A stretch of DNA of 64,000 bases from Apis mellifera. Its lineage: Eukaryota > Arthropoda > Insecta > Hymenoptera > Apidae. The position numbers and the translations under genes are program-made. Under the pieces are notes generated by a model, which worked only from the letters and a program-made list of their open reading frames with translations, searched no databases and was not told the origin of the DNA. The DNA is taken from contig NC_037643.1 in assembly GCF_003254395.2 (NCBI RefSeq), positions 15,365,463 through 15,429,462 of the forward strand. Reading direction: 5' to 3'. Shown here piece by piece: positions 41,301-53,576 of the stretch (the stretch's first letter is position 1; each line of letters starts with the position of its first letter).

Positions 41301-41809
41301 TCATCAAGAAATCTGATTTTAATCTGCTTAACAAGACTATATAACAACATATATATTTTCGCTTATTTAATATAATATATTGTAATATACTTATGTATAT
41401 GTATATATATATATATATATATCTTATTAAAAGCTAAAAGTATCGATTCAAACTATTACTGCGTTTAATAATTAGTGTCATATATAAAAAATAAAAATTT
41501 TACAAATCAATATTAAAAATCGACTACTATTATTGATTGGTATTGATAGCATTAAATAAATTTTATAATATAGTAATAAAATTATATAAATTAATATAAT
41601 ATTAATTATCTTATTCGTAGATAATCGAGCAAGATCCTTATTGGACGCCTTCCACGGACGAGGAATATCTACATTTTGGTGACAAAGCAGATAGTGAAAA
41701 TAGAGCTAAGAAATATATAGATGCAGTCCGTCGACGCAAAGGTTTACCTGTGGATTCTCAACTTGTTACGCATGCGGAAAAACAACGTACTCTTTCCAAG
41801 AACAAGTAA
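15989..41809 (+). CDS. Efl1: EFL1, elongation factor-like GTPase 1 (1065 aa), with a 21.7-kb intron
   Basis: Exons 15989-18531, 18725-18847, 18964-19118, 40778-40965 and 41621-41809; phases 2, 2, 1, 0 close exactly. EFL1 is an EF-2-like cytoplasmic GTPase that works with SBDS to evict eIF6 from late pre-60S subunits. GTPase motifs: AHVDHGKTT (26-34), RGIT (66-69), DSPGHVDF (92-99) and NKID (146-149). Domain II follows an acidic insert (about 440-495), and the EF-G III-V-like regions come after it. The C-terminus reads [12 protein letters not shown], then [14 protein letters not shown] and [12 protein letters not shown], all typical of EFL1. Human EFL1 is 1120 aa; the shorter insert between the FVV and CKEAC segments accounts for most of the difference. 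Intron 3 (19119-40777) is 21,659 bp and contains two opposite-strand genes. Intron 4 uses a GC donor (GAG|GCAAGT, 40966). Confidence 0.93.
19119..20393. other. First part of the EFL1 large intron
   Basis: AT-rich intron sequence; the end probably holds the 3' UTR of nested gene A. No ORF of note. Confidence 0.4.
20394..26570 (-). CDS. Nested gene A: secreted mucin-like protein with a 10-cysteine domain (470 aa)
   Basis: Exons 25803-26570, 22505-22759, 20913-21063, 20590-20712 and 20394-20509 (minus); phases 0, 0, 1, 1 close exactly. Start ATG 26570 opens a signal peptide (about 1-20, ending near GCMALP). Residues about 30-250 are Ser/Thr-rich with a run of serines, probably O-glycosylated. 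The conserved part starts at about 285: PEC, C-x5-C-x13-CxCP, a CEPV motif with C-x8-C, then x24, CRC, x29 and a last Cys. A dibasic RYKR and a charged tail follow, ending in [17 protein letters not shown] do not recognise a named family. It is clearly paralogous to nested gene B 6 kb away on the same strand. An acceptor at 26622-26623 implies an upstream untranslated exon, site unknown. A secreted signalling or matrix role is inference. Confidence 0.82.
22306..22347. repeat. (CCGTT)n pentanucleotide microsatellite
   Basis: About seven CCGTT units with one interruption, in an intron of nested gene A. Confidence 0.85.
29430..29510. repeat. Degenerate TCGATC/TTGATC hexamer repeat
   Basis: Roughly ten imperfect units of a six-base repeat in GC-rich surroundings. 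It reads Asp-Leu/Asp-Pro on plus and Arg-Ser on minus, which explains the overlapping ORFs. Confidence 0.7.
30621..30640. promoter_or_regulatory. Tandem NRF-1/Ewg-like sites
   Basis: Three overlapping GCGCATG units form a perfect alternating palindrome matching the known NRF-1-type core TGCGCATGCGCA (Ewg in flies). Lies between nested genes A and B. Function is inference from the motif. Confidence 0.4.
32307..32370. repeat. (CT)n microsatellite
   Basis: About 32 uninterrupted CT dinucleotides, 237 bp beyond the stop codon of nested gene B. Confidence 0.95.
32607..36891 (-). CDS. Nested gene B: secreted cysteine-rich protein, paralog of gene A (298 aa)
   Basis: Exons 36637-36891, 33640-33860, 33329-33500 and 32607-32855 (minus); phases 0, 2, 0 close exactly. 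ATG 36891 opens a signal peptide (about 1-20). Residues about 25-85 are acidic, ending in a basic KRKHRP stretch. From Cys94 the domain matches gene A: PEC, C-x6-C-x14-CxCP, an SLxxDDxHT block, CEPV with C-x8-C, then x25, CRC, x28 and Cys. It then adds a further module absent from gene A: C-x5-C-x21[10 protein letters not shown]27-C. A dibasic VRKRR lies inside this module, and the protein ends about 14 residues after the last cysteine. No TM segment. The first coding intron is 2.8 kb. I do not recognise a named family. Extracellular localisation is well supported by the signal peptide and Cys pairs; function is unknown. Confidence 0.85.
36892..40777. other. Last part of the EFL1 large intron, upstream of nested gene B
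   Basis: Presumed promoter and 5' UTR of gene B (36892-37100, with CCTT-rich repeats), a CCACT pentamer satellite (37931-38166), CT-rich low complexity to about 38460, CpG-containing sequence at 37400-37900 and 38600-39150, and purine-rich sequence at 40080-40420. Several ORFs fall in the simple repeats and are not supported. Confidence 0.4.
37931..38166. repeat. Pentanucleotide satellite-like tract (TCCAC / TCCAT)n
   Basis: About 236 bp of five-base units, mostly TCCAC with TCCAT and CACAC variants, degenerate in the middle. Overlapping Ser/His/Pro and Trp/Glu ORFs on both strands are products of this repeat. Confidence 0.9.
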
Positions 41810-43787
41810 TCCTGGATTACTAAACTATGTTATACTTTTCTTCGTGCGATTTTCCATTCAGGCTGTATATATCATCCAGCGCATGCGGCATCACGTTTCT
41901 TTTATATACACATTGGATATATCAACAGCCTGAATATAACAATTTAACCAATAGTTCGAGTTTTATTTAATTTGTAAAAATCTTCCATTTCCTAAACCCT
42001 TTTACACAATTTAACTAATGATATTAATGAAATTTTACAAGTGATTAATTATATTAATTATTTTAATAAATTAATAATTGAATAATAGTAACAAATATAA
42101 TAATAATAAATGAAGATTTATTTGAAGGTAAATTTTTCATTAATACTATTAGTTATACTTATTGGTGAATATAATATAAGAAACGAAAAAATCCTATATG
42201 ATATCAATTATTTATAATGTTGAATTTATTTTAAACGTTATTATTATATTAAAGTAATATCATGCAGTTTTTTTGAAAATTTGGAAATAAATTATATTGA
42301 ATGAAAAAAGAATACAAATGTATAAATTATATGTAGTTTATACTATAAAGAAACAAATTGATTAAATACATTATATTATATATGTAAAAACTTTTTAAAT
42401 GTATTTTATTCCCAAATTTTCTAATGATATTACAAAATAAATTAAACTAACCTTTCTATAATAAGTTAACCTTTCCTATTCTTGTTAGAAATTTATGCAA
42501 TTAAAAAAAAGTATAATAAAAATTAAGAAAGATTAAAAAAAAAGTTTTAAAAACTGATATAAAAATGATATGATATAAAAAAATTTTCTGAAAAGAATAT
42601 TTCTTTATATAAAATTCTTTATACAAAAAAAAAAAATAATAGTAAGAAATCTTTATTATATATTAAAAAAATAATTTCTTATGATTAAATAATTTATTTT
42701 ATAAAAAATAAATTTTTTACAATTATAGAATTTTTTTATCTTATTGTTTTATTTTGTTAAATATAACAAAAATAATGATAAATACATATAAATAAATATA
42801 TATATAAATTGTAAAAGATCTTACAAAATGTTATGTAAACACTACATATATTATAATTTAAGAAAAACTAAAATATTTCTTAAACTTATAAAAAATATAA
42901 AAATTTTATCTCTATTTTATAATATAAAAGCTATACCTTTAATAAACAATAGATTTAAAACAATTCGTGCAAAACAAAAAAAAACATGGAAAAAATTAAC
43001 ATTATTAAATTCAATTGATTTATAAACGTGATTTATAAAGATTTTGGTCAACATAAAAATAAAATTTTATAATTATTTTTTTTCATGATTCTATAATTAA
43101 TACATATAATATTATAATGTACAATATTTGAGTAAGAACAAAATATTCTTAATTGTTTAATGAAATGCAATTATCGTCGACTACAATCAATAGATATGCC
43201 TCAAAATACATTGATATACATTCATATACATTATACATGATGTTCCTATATGACCCTCATTTAATATGATGGATCTAAAAATCAATTAACTAACAACGAA
43301 TATAATATATGTTGAGAAAGAAAAATAAAATCATCATTGTAACACTGGTCATACAAAAATTATAAAAATCATTTTTAAGCGCTGGACGCCCATATAATCG
43401 AAAATACATTTTCAATTACAATATGACTTTTATGAAATATCTTACTCATTTTGTATGCAAATTAAATTATTTAAATAAAAACAAAAATATATAATATTCT
43501 ATAGTTATTGATGATTTAATAATAATTTTGCACTATATTCAATTTGCAAAAAAATTAATTTTACTTTAAAATATTAAATTCTTTTTTTATTCTAAATACA
43601 TACTAATTCTTAATTTAACAAATAAAATGCTTTTTTATTATTAAGAAAGAAAGTATGAAAAATGCATTGAACATATGTATTTTTTGTTTTACTAATGTTG
43701 ACAGAATGATGTTAATCTTATATATAAAAAAAAATGTATTTGATATAAATATCAAAATTCATTATCTATTTTTAATCTTCATCAAAT
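41810..43787. other. Tail-to-tail spacer between EFL1 and the SRFBP1-like gene
   Basis: Extremely AT-rich. Presumed 3' UTRs of both genes. A plus ORF at 42828-43025 (65 codons, Lys/Ile/Leu-rich) is compatible with chance in this composition. Confidence 0.4.
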
Positions 43788-43806
43788 TTAATCTTCATCA
43801 AATTTA
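43770..43806. repeat. 17-bp tandem duplication spanning the SRFBP1-like stop codon
   Basis: The unit TTTAATCTTCATCAAAT occurs twice in tandem (plus strand), followed by a partial third copy; it covers the last codons and the stop. Confidence 0.8.
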
Positions 43807-45197
43807 ATCTTTTTTCCTTGAAATTCTTGTTTCATAATATTTTGTTGTTTTTTTTTTGCAGCCCAAGAAGGATGTAAATTATCATGTTCTGCAATACATG
43901 TGCTCTCTTTATTAATTTTTCTTTTTTTTTCAACTTGTATATTTTTTTCATTTTGTTTTCTATGTGTATTAGTTTTCTGTATTATATCATTTGGATTGTG
44001 AAAATTTGCATTATTCATAAATTGTTTTCTACTATGCCTTTTTTCTTTGCTTATTTTTTTACTATACAATTTATTCTTGTTTTCAATTTGAATATTTTTT
44101 CGTGAATTAAATATGTGATTAACTTGTTCACTACGCATGCTTTTCTCTTTAGAAAAAAGTGTTTCATTTGAACATGAAGTTACTTCATTTGCAGGTAGAA
44201 AAAAATCATCCATTTTATTTGATGAATCCATAAATTCCATGGATTCATTAAAAGATTGTTGATTTTCAGTATCTTTACATATATAATTTTGTTCTTTTGT
44301 TTCTTGTAAAATTTCTGTGAATCTTTTAACAGTGGCCTCATTACTAATGATTTTAGTAATAATCTTAAAATTTTGATCATTATTTATAGATTGTATTTCC
44401 TTATCTTGAATTTTTGATATTTTCATTGAACTATCATTATTTTCTTCAACATTTGTTGTTTGTTGCGGTGGTGTATAAGCAATACAATTAATATTGTCTG
44501 CATCTTTCATATTCTCTTTATTTATTTTTTCTACGATATTACTCGAATCATTTTTTAATTGTTTTGAATTTTTTTCTGGAAAATCAGTGAAACAGTTTTG
44601 TTTTTTTTCTTTTTTTAGAATATTATTTGCATTATTTTTTAATCGTTTTGGATTTTTCTCCGAATCTGTATAACAATTTCCTTTTTTTCCTTTTATTGAA
44701 GATTTTTTTTTTCTCCAAGAAATATATTTATTATAATCTGGAAATTTTTTCTGAAATTCTATTATTCTCAAACTTAAAGACTTATGACGAACAACTTTCA
44801 CCATAGCTCGAGTTCCATCATCAGTTTGTGGATTTTGTAATATATTTTGCAGATATTCGAACTTAACAATTCCGAATTTTGATATTTCATCATCTTTGAT
44901 ATGTTTTAATGCAAATACTTCCTTTAAAAGTTTCTCTGCTTTATTCTTATTTTTTTCCAATTGCTTTTCGTTACTATTAGTACGTAACCTTTTCGCTTCT
45001 CTAATTAATTTATTTATTACACAAATGCGAGCTTGACGAACGGATTGTCTCAATAGAATAATCTAGAAAATTAATAATATCAATAAATAATAAAATATAT
45101 CATATAATTAAAATAATTATAACTAATTGTTTATTAATTTCAACAAATGAAAAGGTTATTAAGTATATTCAAAACGTACCTCGTTATTTATTTCCAT
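43788..45197 (-). CDS. Srfbp1: SRFBP1/BUD22-like nucleolar protein (430 aa)
   Basis: Exons 45180-45197 (six codons, MEINNE) and 43788-45062; phase 0. The N-terminal ~130 residues fit the BUD22/SRFBP1 pattern: ILLRQSVRQARICVINKL, then KQLEKNKNKAEKLLKEVFALKHIK, a basic helical domain. Family members act in small-subunit rRNA processing in yeast (Bud22) and bind serum response factor in mammals (SRFBP1). The middle is Lys/Asn-rich and disordered, helped by the AT-rich codon use. The C-terminus HPSWAAKKKQQ followed by QGKKIKFDED is a conserved-looking short motif of the family. The bases over the stop codon are tandemly duplicated. Transcribed away from ClpX. Confidence 0.82.
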
Positions 45198-47002
45198 TTT
45201 TTCCTGTTATATTGTTAAAAAAATTATCAAAAAGGTTAGCAAACCTTGAATTAATCACTATTTAACGATATATGAATATTTTTTTCTCTTTTTATAAATA
45301 CGCTTTCATATTATATGTTTAAGTACTTAAAAGAGATTATTTTAACTATAAATATTATTTACTAAGTTTAAACAAAATAACGTTTAAATATAAAATGATT
45401 GCTTACACATGAAAATATATATGACAATATAATACAATCATACAGAATAAGTTATATTATATTCATATAATAAGGTATAGAAGTGAGAGAAAAAGGATAG
45501 GAATGATATATAAAGAAGATAAGATATAGAAAAAAAAAAAGCTAAATTTAAACTAAATTTATTATTGATAGAAATTGTTTAAAAAAATAATTAAAAGATT
45601 GATAAAGAGCTAAATAGAAGTGTGATTATTGGAATACATTCAAATATTTTTTATGCATATAGATATATTTTTCTATACAAAGTGTATATAACATATCAAG
45701 CGCCCTCGAGTGACCGTGTGTACAGATTTACTGACGTTTTGTTATTTCATAAAAACGTCATTACTTTTAGAGTGTGCTCGTGTAAGAATGTTGATAAACT
45801 TTTATTACAAAATCTTATAGTAAATATATGAAAATTGATATTTATTCAAAAAATAAAGTGAGTGAATTGACATGAAACAATTATCTACTTGAGTTATTGA
45901 AAACAACGCACCAGCCATCAGCAAGAGATCGTGATCGTGATTGACTGCACATATATATTCGCCACGTATGTAGGTACGTGTGTACAAGATCATACCATAT
46001 AATTCTTCAACATTTTGGTGGTTTCTAGATATTTCATTAATATGGAGGTAAATTGAACATTGTTTTCAAACGAATTTTAAAATAGCAAATGTAGTATCGG
46101 AAAGTTTCGAAAGAAAGTCAACAAATGACCTTGAATCATGTTTTGAGTGATTGTTGCACTTCGTAATGCGATGTGTCAGACGTTCGTGTTTTTAGATTAA
46201 TTTATTTATTTGATCCATTTTCGATAATTTATTTACACAAGATTTTTTTGGATCATTGGATTTGTTATATTTTATGGAAGAAATGAATAAATTATGAATA
46301 ATAACGAACGATTTATGCATTAATGTTTATTTGGCAGGTTAGTATTTTCGATATTTTAGTACTTTCGTTAACTGAAAGTTGCCATTCTAATGTTTATTTT
46401 TATATTAACAAATATTTATATTTTGCTTTCCGATGCATACATTATAATTACATTTTCATTATCCAAAAATCGAATTCGCAGTATTATTCCTTTTCTATTT
46501 TGATTTGATTTTTGTTTGTTGATTAATGATTATTATTATTAATTATTTCATGAAAAAAATATTAAATTTATTTTATGTTATTTGAATAACTCTTTTTCTT
46601 TCTTATTCTTCTCTTAAATTTTATTTAATTTTATTTGAATTTATACAAAATAAAATTTAGAATTATTTATAAAATATAAAATCATAAAATTGCACTATAT
46701 TATAAAATCTGTTTATTTTATGAATATATACAATATTATATTTTAATTTATTTGTATAATATTTTAATTTATTTGTATAATATTTTTATTATATAAATAA
46801 TAATACATTTACAGATTTTTTATTGTCCAAATTTTTTCTAATAATACAATATAAATATATTTTTCTAAAAAATATAAAACTATTTCATTCTAATATATTT
46901 TACTTTGATTTAGGCTTTGTTTCAAGTGCACACTTTAATAATTACTACAAAATCTTTCTTTTTGTCTTCTACATTATATTTGTGTAAGAAAAACAAACAA
47001 AG
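45198..47002. other. Divergent spacer between SRFBP1-like and ClpX
   Basis: AT-rich except 45690-46170, which is less AT-rich and could hold the promoters and a 5' UTR exon of ClpX (ATGGAG|GTAAAT near 46040 resembles a donor). No further gene. Confidence 0.4.
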
Positions 47003-49484
47003 ATGAGTTGTGTTCGTTGCTGTGTCATCAATGCTGGTCGTATTGCATCTTCAAATCATGTAACAAATCATGGTGAGCATATAATATATATAATATTTTA
47101 AAAATTATATATTATTAATTATTTGTTTTATTTTAATAAAAAATAATTTGTTTATATATTATATATTTATATATTGTTTATATAATAATATATTATTTAT
47201 ATATTATATAGTTCACAAAATTGTGAGAGTTGCTGTTATTAGATCATTAACAATTGGTAATACTTTGGGAAAAGCACCCAGTGAGCCTACTCCACCTGGT
47301 AAAGATAATAGTAGTGGTGTATCCTCTGTTGGAAATGGTGGAGGAAAGAAAAATACTCTTACTTGTCCAAAATGTGGTGATCCTTGCACACATGTAGAAA
47401 CTTTTGTGTGTAAGTAAATAATCCCTTAATATTTTACTGCATAGTTAAATATAAAAATAACATTTTTTTCATCATAAAAATATCTTTTTTTTCAGCATCA
47501 ACAAGATTTGTTAAATGTGAAAAATGCCATCACTTTTTTGTTGTATTATCAGAAGTAGATTCGAAAAGAAGCCTTAAGGAAGCTTTAAGACCAGATGATA
47601 CCAAACAAGGATTTTACAGGAAACCTCCACCACCACCAAAAAAAGTAAATTTTTATTCTAAAAGAACAAACGATTTCATATATAATTTTACAATATATTA
47701 TTATATTATATCTATTAATATATATATTTTACAGATTTTTGAATACCTAAACAAGCATGTCATAGGTCAAGAATATGCTAAAAAAGTTCTAAGTGTTGCT
47801 GTTTATAATCACTATAAACGAATCTACAATAATTTTCCAGTACAAAATTCAATGCAAAGTTCTATTAATACAACTGGTTCACAAGATTTAAATCATCCTT
47901 TCACACATAGAGGTCTTAAACCACGTAAATAATAATTTTCCATTTTATATGTACAGTAACATGTTTTTTTGACAATATTCAATTTATTCAATATTAATAT
48001 TCAATTTATGATTTTTCCAATATAATTTTTTTTGTATCGTTTTTAAGCGTTTTTAAATTGTTATTAAAATAATTTTTGATTTAATATATAATTATTTCAA
48101 TATATAAAATTTAATAATATTTATCTTTCATTATCATAGATTTATTACACATTTCAACAATTGGAAATTCGCTCGGTGTTGGATTTCAACAATATCCTGC
48201 AGGAAACGAACATAAATCAGCCGAAAATCAATCAATTTCCGGATCTGATATTCTTGATAGTAAACAACATCAATTAAAATTAGAAAAAAGTAATATTTTA
48301 TTACTTGGTCCAACTGGAAGTGGAAAAACATTGCTCGCGCAAACAATAGCTCAATGTTTGGATGTACCTTTTGCAATTTGTGATTGCACGACATTGACAC
48401 AAGCAGGATATGTCGGTGAAGATATAGAAAGCGTTATTGCAAAACTACTTCAGGATGCCAATTACGTAGTAGATAGAGCGCAAATGGGTATTGTATTCTT
48501 AGACGAAGTTGATAAAATTGGTGCTGTTCCTGGCATACATCAACTGCGCGATGTTGGCGGAGAAGGTGTCCAACAAGGAATGTTAAAAATGTTAGAGGGT
48601 ACGATTGTGAATGTACCTGAAAGAAATAGCTCTAGAAAATTACGTGGAGATACATTGCAAATCGATACTACAAATATTTTATTTGTTGCTTCTGGTGCTT
48701 ATAATGGATTAGATAGGTTGATTTCACGACGTAAAACTGAAAAATATCTAGGATTTGGTGCATCACGATCTCTTGAAAGTCCAGGAAGAAGAGCTGCAAA
48801 TTTAGCAGATGTTGCAAACATGTCACCTTCTACAGAAAAGGATAATAAAGAAAAAGATGTATTGCTTCAGCAAGTTGAAGCAAGAGATTTGATTGATTTT
48901 GGTATGATTCCTGAATTTGTTGGCAGATTTCCAGTTTTGGTACCGTTTCACACTCTTGACAAAAATATGCTCGTTAGAATATTGACCGAGCCGCAAAATG
49001 CTATGATACCTCAATATCAAATGTTATTTTCAATGGATAAGGTATAAATTCTCGTTTTAATAATCTCTTACTATAATTACTATATTAATATAGCATATTA
49101 TATAATTCATTTATTTCATTATTTCATTATTTATTTTATTATTTCATTTATTAATTACATTTAAAATTACATTTATTTAATTCTTGCATATATGCATTTT
49201 AAGATTTTTAAGTTGTTTGTATATATTCATAGGTAGACTTAACTTTTACGTCTGAAGCTTTAAATGCAATTGCTTCATTAGCAATGGAAAAAAAAACTGG
49301 TGCAAGAGGGCTTCGAGCTATTATGGAATCACTACTCTTGGAACCTATGTTCGAAGTGCCAGGTAGCGATGTAATGTCTGTTCATGTAACTGAAGGATGT
49401 GTGCGAGGACAAGAAAAGCCACAATATATCAGAAAAGGTGATGTTACTGAGGAAGAATTACATGCTCAACATATACATAATTAA
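47003..49484 (+). CDS. ClpX: ClpX, mitochondrial AAA+ unfoldase subunit of ClpXP (586 aa)
   Basis: Exons 47003-47072, 47212-47409, 47496-47644, 47735-47924, 48140-49041 and 49233-49484; phases 1, 1, 0, 1, 0. ClpX unfolds matrix proteins for ClpP and, in animals, helps activate ALAS for haem synthesis. Seen: N-terminal presequence-like region, a C4 zinc-binding pair CPKC (75-78) and CEKC (97-100), Walker A GPTGSGKT (about 259-266), pore-loop GYVG, Walker B VFLDEVDK, a [18 protein letters not shown] block, ISRRK (RKH-type loop), and sensor-2 GARGLR. Exon 4 could instead end at 47912 (AGAG|GTCTTA); both keep frame, but the GTAAAT donor at 47925 is better. Human CLPX is 633 aa. Confidence 0.94.
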
Positions 49485-51053
49485 CAAATAATTCATATTG
49501 ATGATACATGATAATATTTGATCGATTTTTTAAAAAAATTGTTCAAAATTCACATTCTGCAATAATAGTTTTTGATCTAATATAAATTTGTAAATAATGT
49601 GTTGACTGTAATCTATGTTTTTTTAATGAAAAGAAACAAAAGATTACATCACACAGATTATATATATGGCAATTATAATTCTATATTAACTTATTTCATA
49701 AAAAGTTATAGATAGGTAAATCAAATCAATTGTGGTATGTATTTTGTGTTCAAGTAATTCGTAACAATATAAAAGATTTTGTTACTGAGTTGTTCTTAAA
49801 TATATATATAAAGATTATATATAAAGATATGTGTGTGCAAACACATATAAAAACGTCTATATAAAAAAATTTCATTTTACAAAATGAAGAAAAAATTGTG
49901 ATTTTTCTAAATTAAAATCATTTAAATATACTTTATATCAATTAAATATACTAGATTAGTATATTATAATGCAAAAATAAGTTGAAAATGCAATATTTTT
50001 ACATCTTCTTTTTGCATCTCTAATTATAATTTATGCGCTTGCTTTATACACTATTATTACAGATAGAAAACAAAATTAATATTTGTTACTTTATGGATAT
50101 TATATAATATTATGTAATATATATAAATGGTTTCTACCATACATAAAACTATTTAAAAATATACAAAAGTTACAAATATATGATCAAAATTGCACGAAAC
50201 TAGTACAGATACATTATATATTGTTACATGAATATATCTTGTAGAAAACAAAATAATCTAAAATAGATTCAACTTTTACTTTGATACTATTTCTAAATAA
50301 TTGAAAGAATTTAAACAAAAATTTAGAAGAAAAATTTTTTATCAAAACTAAATAAAACATTTTAAAATTGAGAGTGAATATATTTAAATATAGATGATAA
50401 ATATTTAATAATGTCGAATAAAATGGAAAAAAAAATAAGATTTTAAAAACTGCATGTATTTTCTGAAAATGATCATTAAGTATTTCTTAGTGACAGATTT
50501 TATTGTCAGTTGTTTCATTTCATTTTACATATATGAAAACTAGATGTAAATGAAAGGCTGTGTAATATATGATGCAAGTTAAAAAAAAACTGTATAAAAC
50601 ATATAAAATTGTAAACAAATGTTGAAAGTAAATATTATGTTATATTTTCAAAAATACCAATATATTTATTTTTCCATTATAAAAAGTTGAAAATTATAAA
50701 GCGTAAAATGATTTTCCATAGCTAATTTAGAATGATTTCATAACTTGCATCTTAACAATTTTTAATTTTTATAACGTAAGTATTTTAAATAAAATATGAA
50801 ATAAATTTTTGCAAAAAATTTATAAAATAAATATAATTTTTTCATATATACGATTTTAATAATAATATTTTTTTATTTCTCATTTAAATATGTATATTTA
50901 AGTTTCATAAATTATATATACAATAATTTGGAGAAATTTGATTCGTTTTTTTGTTTTGCAATAAACCAAAAGAAATTAAAGTGTTTAAAATTACTGAAAG
51001 TGTTATATTATTGATTTGATAATAATAAATGAAAAAAATTAATATAGTATAAC

Positions 51054-51096
<43 letters not shown>

Positions 51097-51165
51097 CAAT
51101 ATGTATTATATATCTAGACAGATCAATACACGCAAAGGGTATTACTAAACTAATATCAATGCTCT
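49485..51165. other. Tail-to-tail spacer between ClpX and SLC25A46
   Basis: AT-rich 3' flanks of both genes. Only simple repeats noticed, including (AT)n at 51060-51092. Confidence 0.45.
51060..51092. repeat. (AT)n microsatellite
   Basis: About 16 AT dinucleotides just downstream of the SLC25A46 stop codon. Confidence 0.9.
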
Positions 51166-52746
51166 TTATATATCATTATAATACCATTGTGGTGGATCAC
51201 GTGTTGATTTTGGTTTTGGTCTTAATAATGTTCTTAATTCTGTCAATACCCATTTAACAACTCGCACTATAACAAGGTTTATGGAAAATTCCAAAATAAG
51301 AGCACCAAATCCTTTATATAAACCAAGAGGACCTTCAGTAGATATAATTGTACTGTAACAATCGCTTGCACCACTATATCCTGTTAATAATGGTGTTACG
51401 CTACGTCCTGTATCCAGGTTATCGATAATAGTTCGTGTACCCTGAAGATGAAGTCTGTGAATTACTGTTTCCCAAGGATAAAACAATGCTTCTGCCATAA
51501 ATGTAGAAATTAATGATGACTGTAATTCTATATCTTGTGCAACAGTTTCTGACAGCAAGTCCCTGCTATATGCACCCTTGATATTACATATAAATAACAT
51601 TTAAATACATAATTTTATATAAATTCAAGATAAAATTTTATTTTGTTAATAAATAAAACATACCCTTAATTCTTGAGATTGTTTTTGCCTAATATGCATA
51701 ATACGACTGGTAACTCCTTGAACAGCTAGAGTAAAAAGGTATTTGGATACTCCATAAGCAACTGTAGGTGGCAGAAGAGAATAAATGGGAATTAATCTGC
51801 CTTTATTGCTCACTTCAACTAAACGAATTGCACCATCTCGAAAAACATCTAATATTCCAGGACTCTCAGATGCAATTTCAGATTGTACTGTTTCCACTAA
51901 TGATGCAGAATAAAATGGTGTTACTAAACCTATAGAAACACTGTCATATTTTCTATTAATTTCTTCTGTAATTTTTAAAACAAGAGAAATGTAATAATAT
52001 TGGTATATAATATTATTACCATTTAAGAAGCACGTGTTGACCAAATGCTTTCAATGAACTATTACATGTTATTTCTCTGAAATTAATAAATATTTCATTA
52101 TTGTTATTGTTATTATTTTATATCTATTATAAAAATTTGAGAAATTATTATATATTTAAGATCATACAAAGATCACCTTACTTTGGCCATGGTGTTATTT
52201 TAGAAATGAAATCTTCAATAGCTAATAACATTCCTTTTACAAGCAGTACTGATCCAATTCCTTTCCATAATGTATTTATTCCTTGAGTTTGATGAAGCCG
52301 TACAACTACAGGTACCAAAGTAATTGGTATTATGTGATATTTGTTCAATCCTGGATTTACTTGACATTGTCTTCTTAGAACAATAAGTGGATGAACTAAC
52401 AAAGTTTCAGTAATTAAAGTTGCTAATCCACAACCAGCAACCATATACTTTTTTACAGCAAGATCTGTACAAGATATTATTTTTTTTTTAACTTCATCAA
52501 TGATTAAAAATTAAAAAATTCTCTGTTTAAAATGATATTTCTTCTATTTTAATAAATTTCATATTCTGATTAAAACTGACCTCCTTCAGAAGGAGGACTA
52601 TCTTCAACTAAAGGATGCACAGCAGGAACTTCCAAAGGACGAATAACCTCTTGTGTAAGGTAAGTATGAGGAAAATTACTTTCAGTTTCCCAAGATTTAA
52701 TAGGTTTTCCTCGATATACTCTTTCGTAACTTTCCAATCCTGCCAT
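51166..52746 (-). CDS. Slc25a46: SLC25A46-like mitochondrial outer-membrane carrier-family protein (397 aa)
   Basis: Exons 52581-52746, 52182-52464, 52020-52076, 51664-51940 and 51166-51576 (minus); phases 1, 2, 2, 0. SLC25A46 is a degenerate carrier in the outer membrane that works in mitochondrial dynamics and lipid transfer. Seen: a soluble N-terminal region, MVAGCGLATLITETLLVHP at the carrier start, TPFYSASLVETVQSE, and FYPWETVIHRLHLQGTRT, which carries the Px[DE] carrier signature in the P-W-E form and is a hallmark of this family. The third exon is only 57 bp. Its 3' partner acceptor at 51941-51942 was chosen over a nearer one at about 51978, because that one would give an immediate stop and would disrupt the match to the family. 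Human protein 418 aa. Confidence 0.92.
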
Positions 52747-53576
52747 TGTTTAAGAGATTAATTTTTAAAAATTGTAATTCTGTACATTCTGTATTAAAAC
52801 TATGTAATTCAATCAATTTCTCATTTCTTTTGAGTCGACTCCAAAATGATGTTCTTCTATACCACTTGTAAAGTTGGTATATGTGATATGCGATCATCAC
52901 ATCGCACAATCTAGTGAATTACAAAAAAGCAAACGTAACTAAGAAATTATTTTTTTAAATTAAATTTAAGTATTTCGATTTTTCCATCTTGTATATAATG
53001 CTAAATATCATTCAATTAATGTAACAATAGTAATTTGTTTGTTTCGAATATTAAGATTGTTTAATCAATATTTTTAACAAACAATATATTCTTTATTATA
53101 ATTATTTATTTTTATTACAACATTTATAAAATAAAATATAAATAAAATAATTTAATAATTATTGTTTAATATATAAAGAAATAAGTATATTATATTTTCT
53201 TAAATTATATAAATATTATATAAATTTGAATCATAATACATAAAATATAATACATAAAATAATTATTTCATTATTATCTATTGCACTTGTATAGAAGTGC
53301 AATGCTTTCATGCAACTTAGTATATCACAAAAATATATCTAGCGTATTTAAGTTATGCTATCGAAGTTCTACATAAGTATACAGATCTATATTGTATCAC
53401 CGACGTGGAAATTACATCATTCAAGTTTCAATATTTTCAAATTATATTGAATCTTATATTCTTGTATCATAAAATTATAATTTTATATCGTAAAATTGTG
53501 TTATTATAAAATTATATTATTTAAAATAATTAATTATAATAAAATAAATTTAAAAAAATTATAATTAAAAAATAAT
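52747..53576. promoter_or_regulatory. Divergent promoter region between SLC25A46 and asparaginyl-tRNA synthetase
   Basis: 830 bp separate two head-to-head start codons. Sequence is AT-rich apart from 53280-53430. Shared regulation is inference from the arrangement; no specific motif stood out. Confidence 0.4.

Noticed and set aside
42828..43025. 65-codon Lys/Ile-rich plus ORF
   Set aside because: Composition expected by chance in extremely AT-rich DNA; no motif.
51943..51978. Upstream acceptor for SLC25A46 exon 4
   Set aside because: It yields an immediate in-frame stop after exon 3; the acceptor at 51941-51942 restores the family sequence without gaps.
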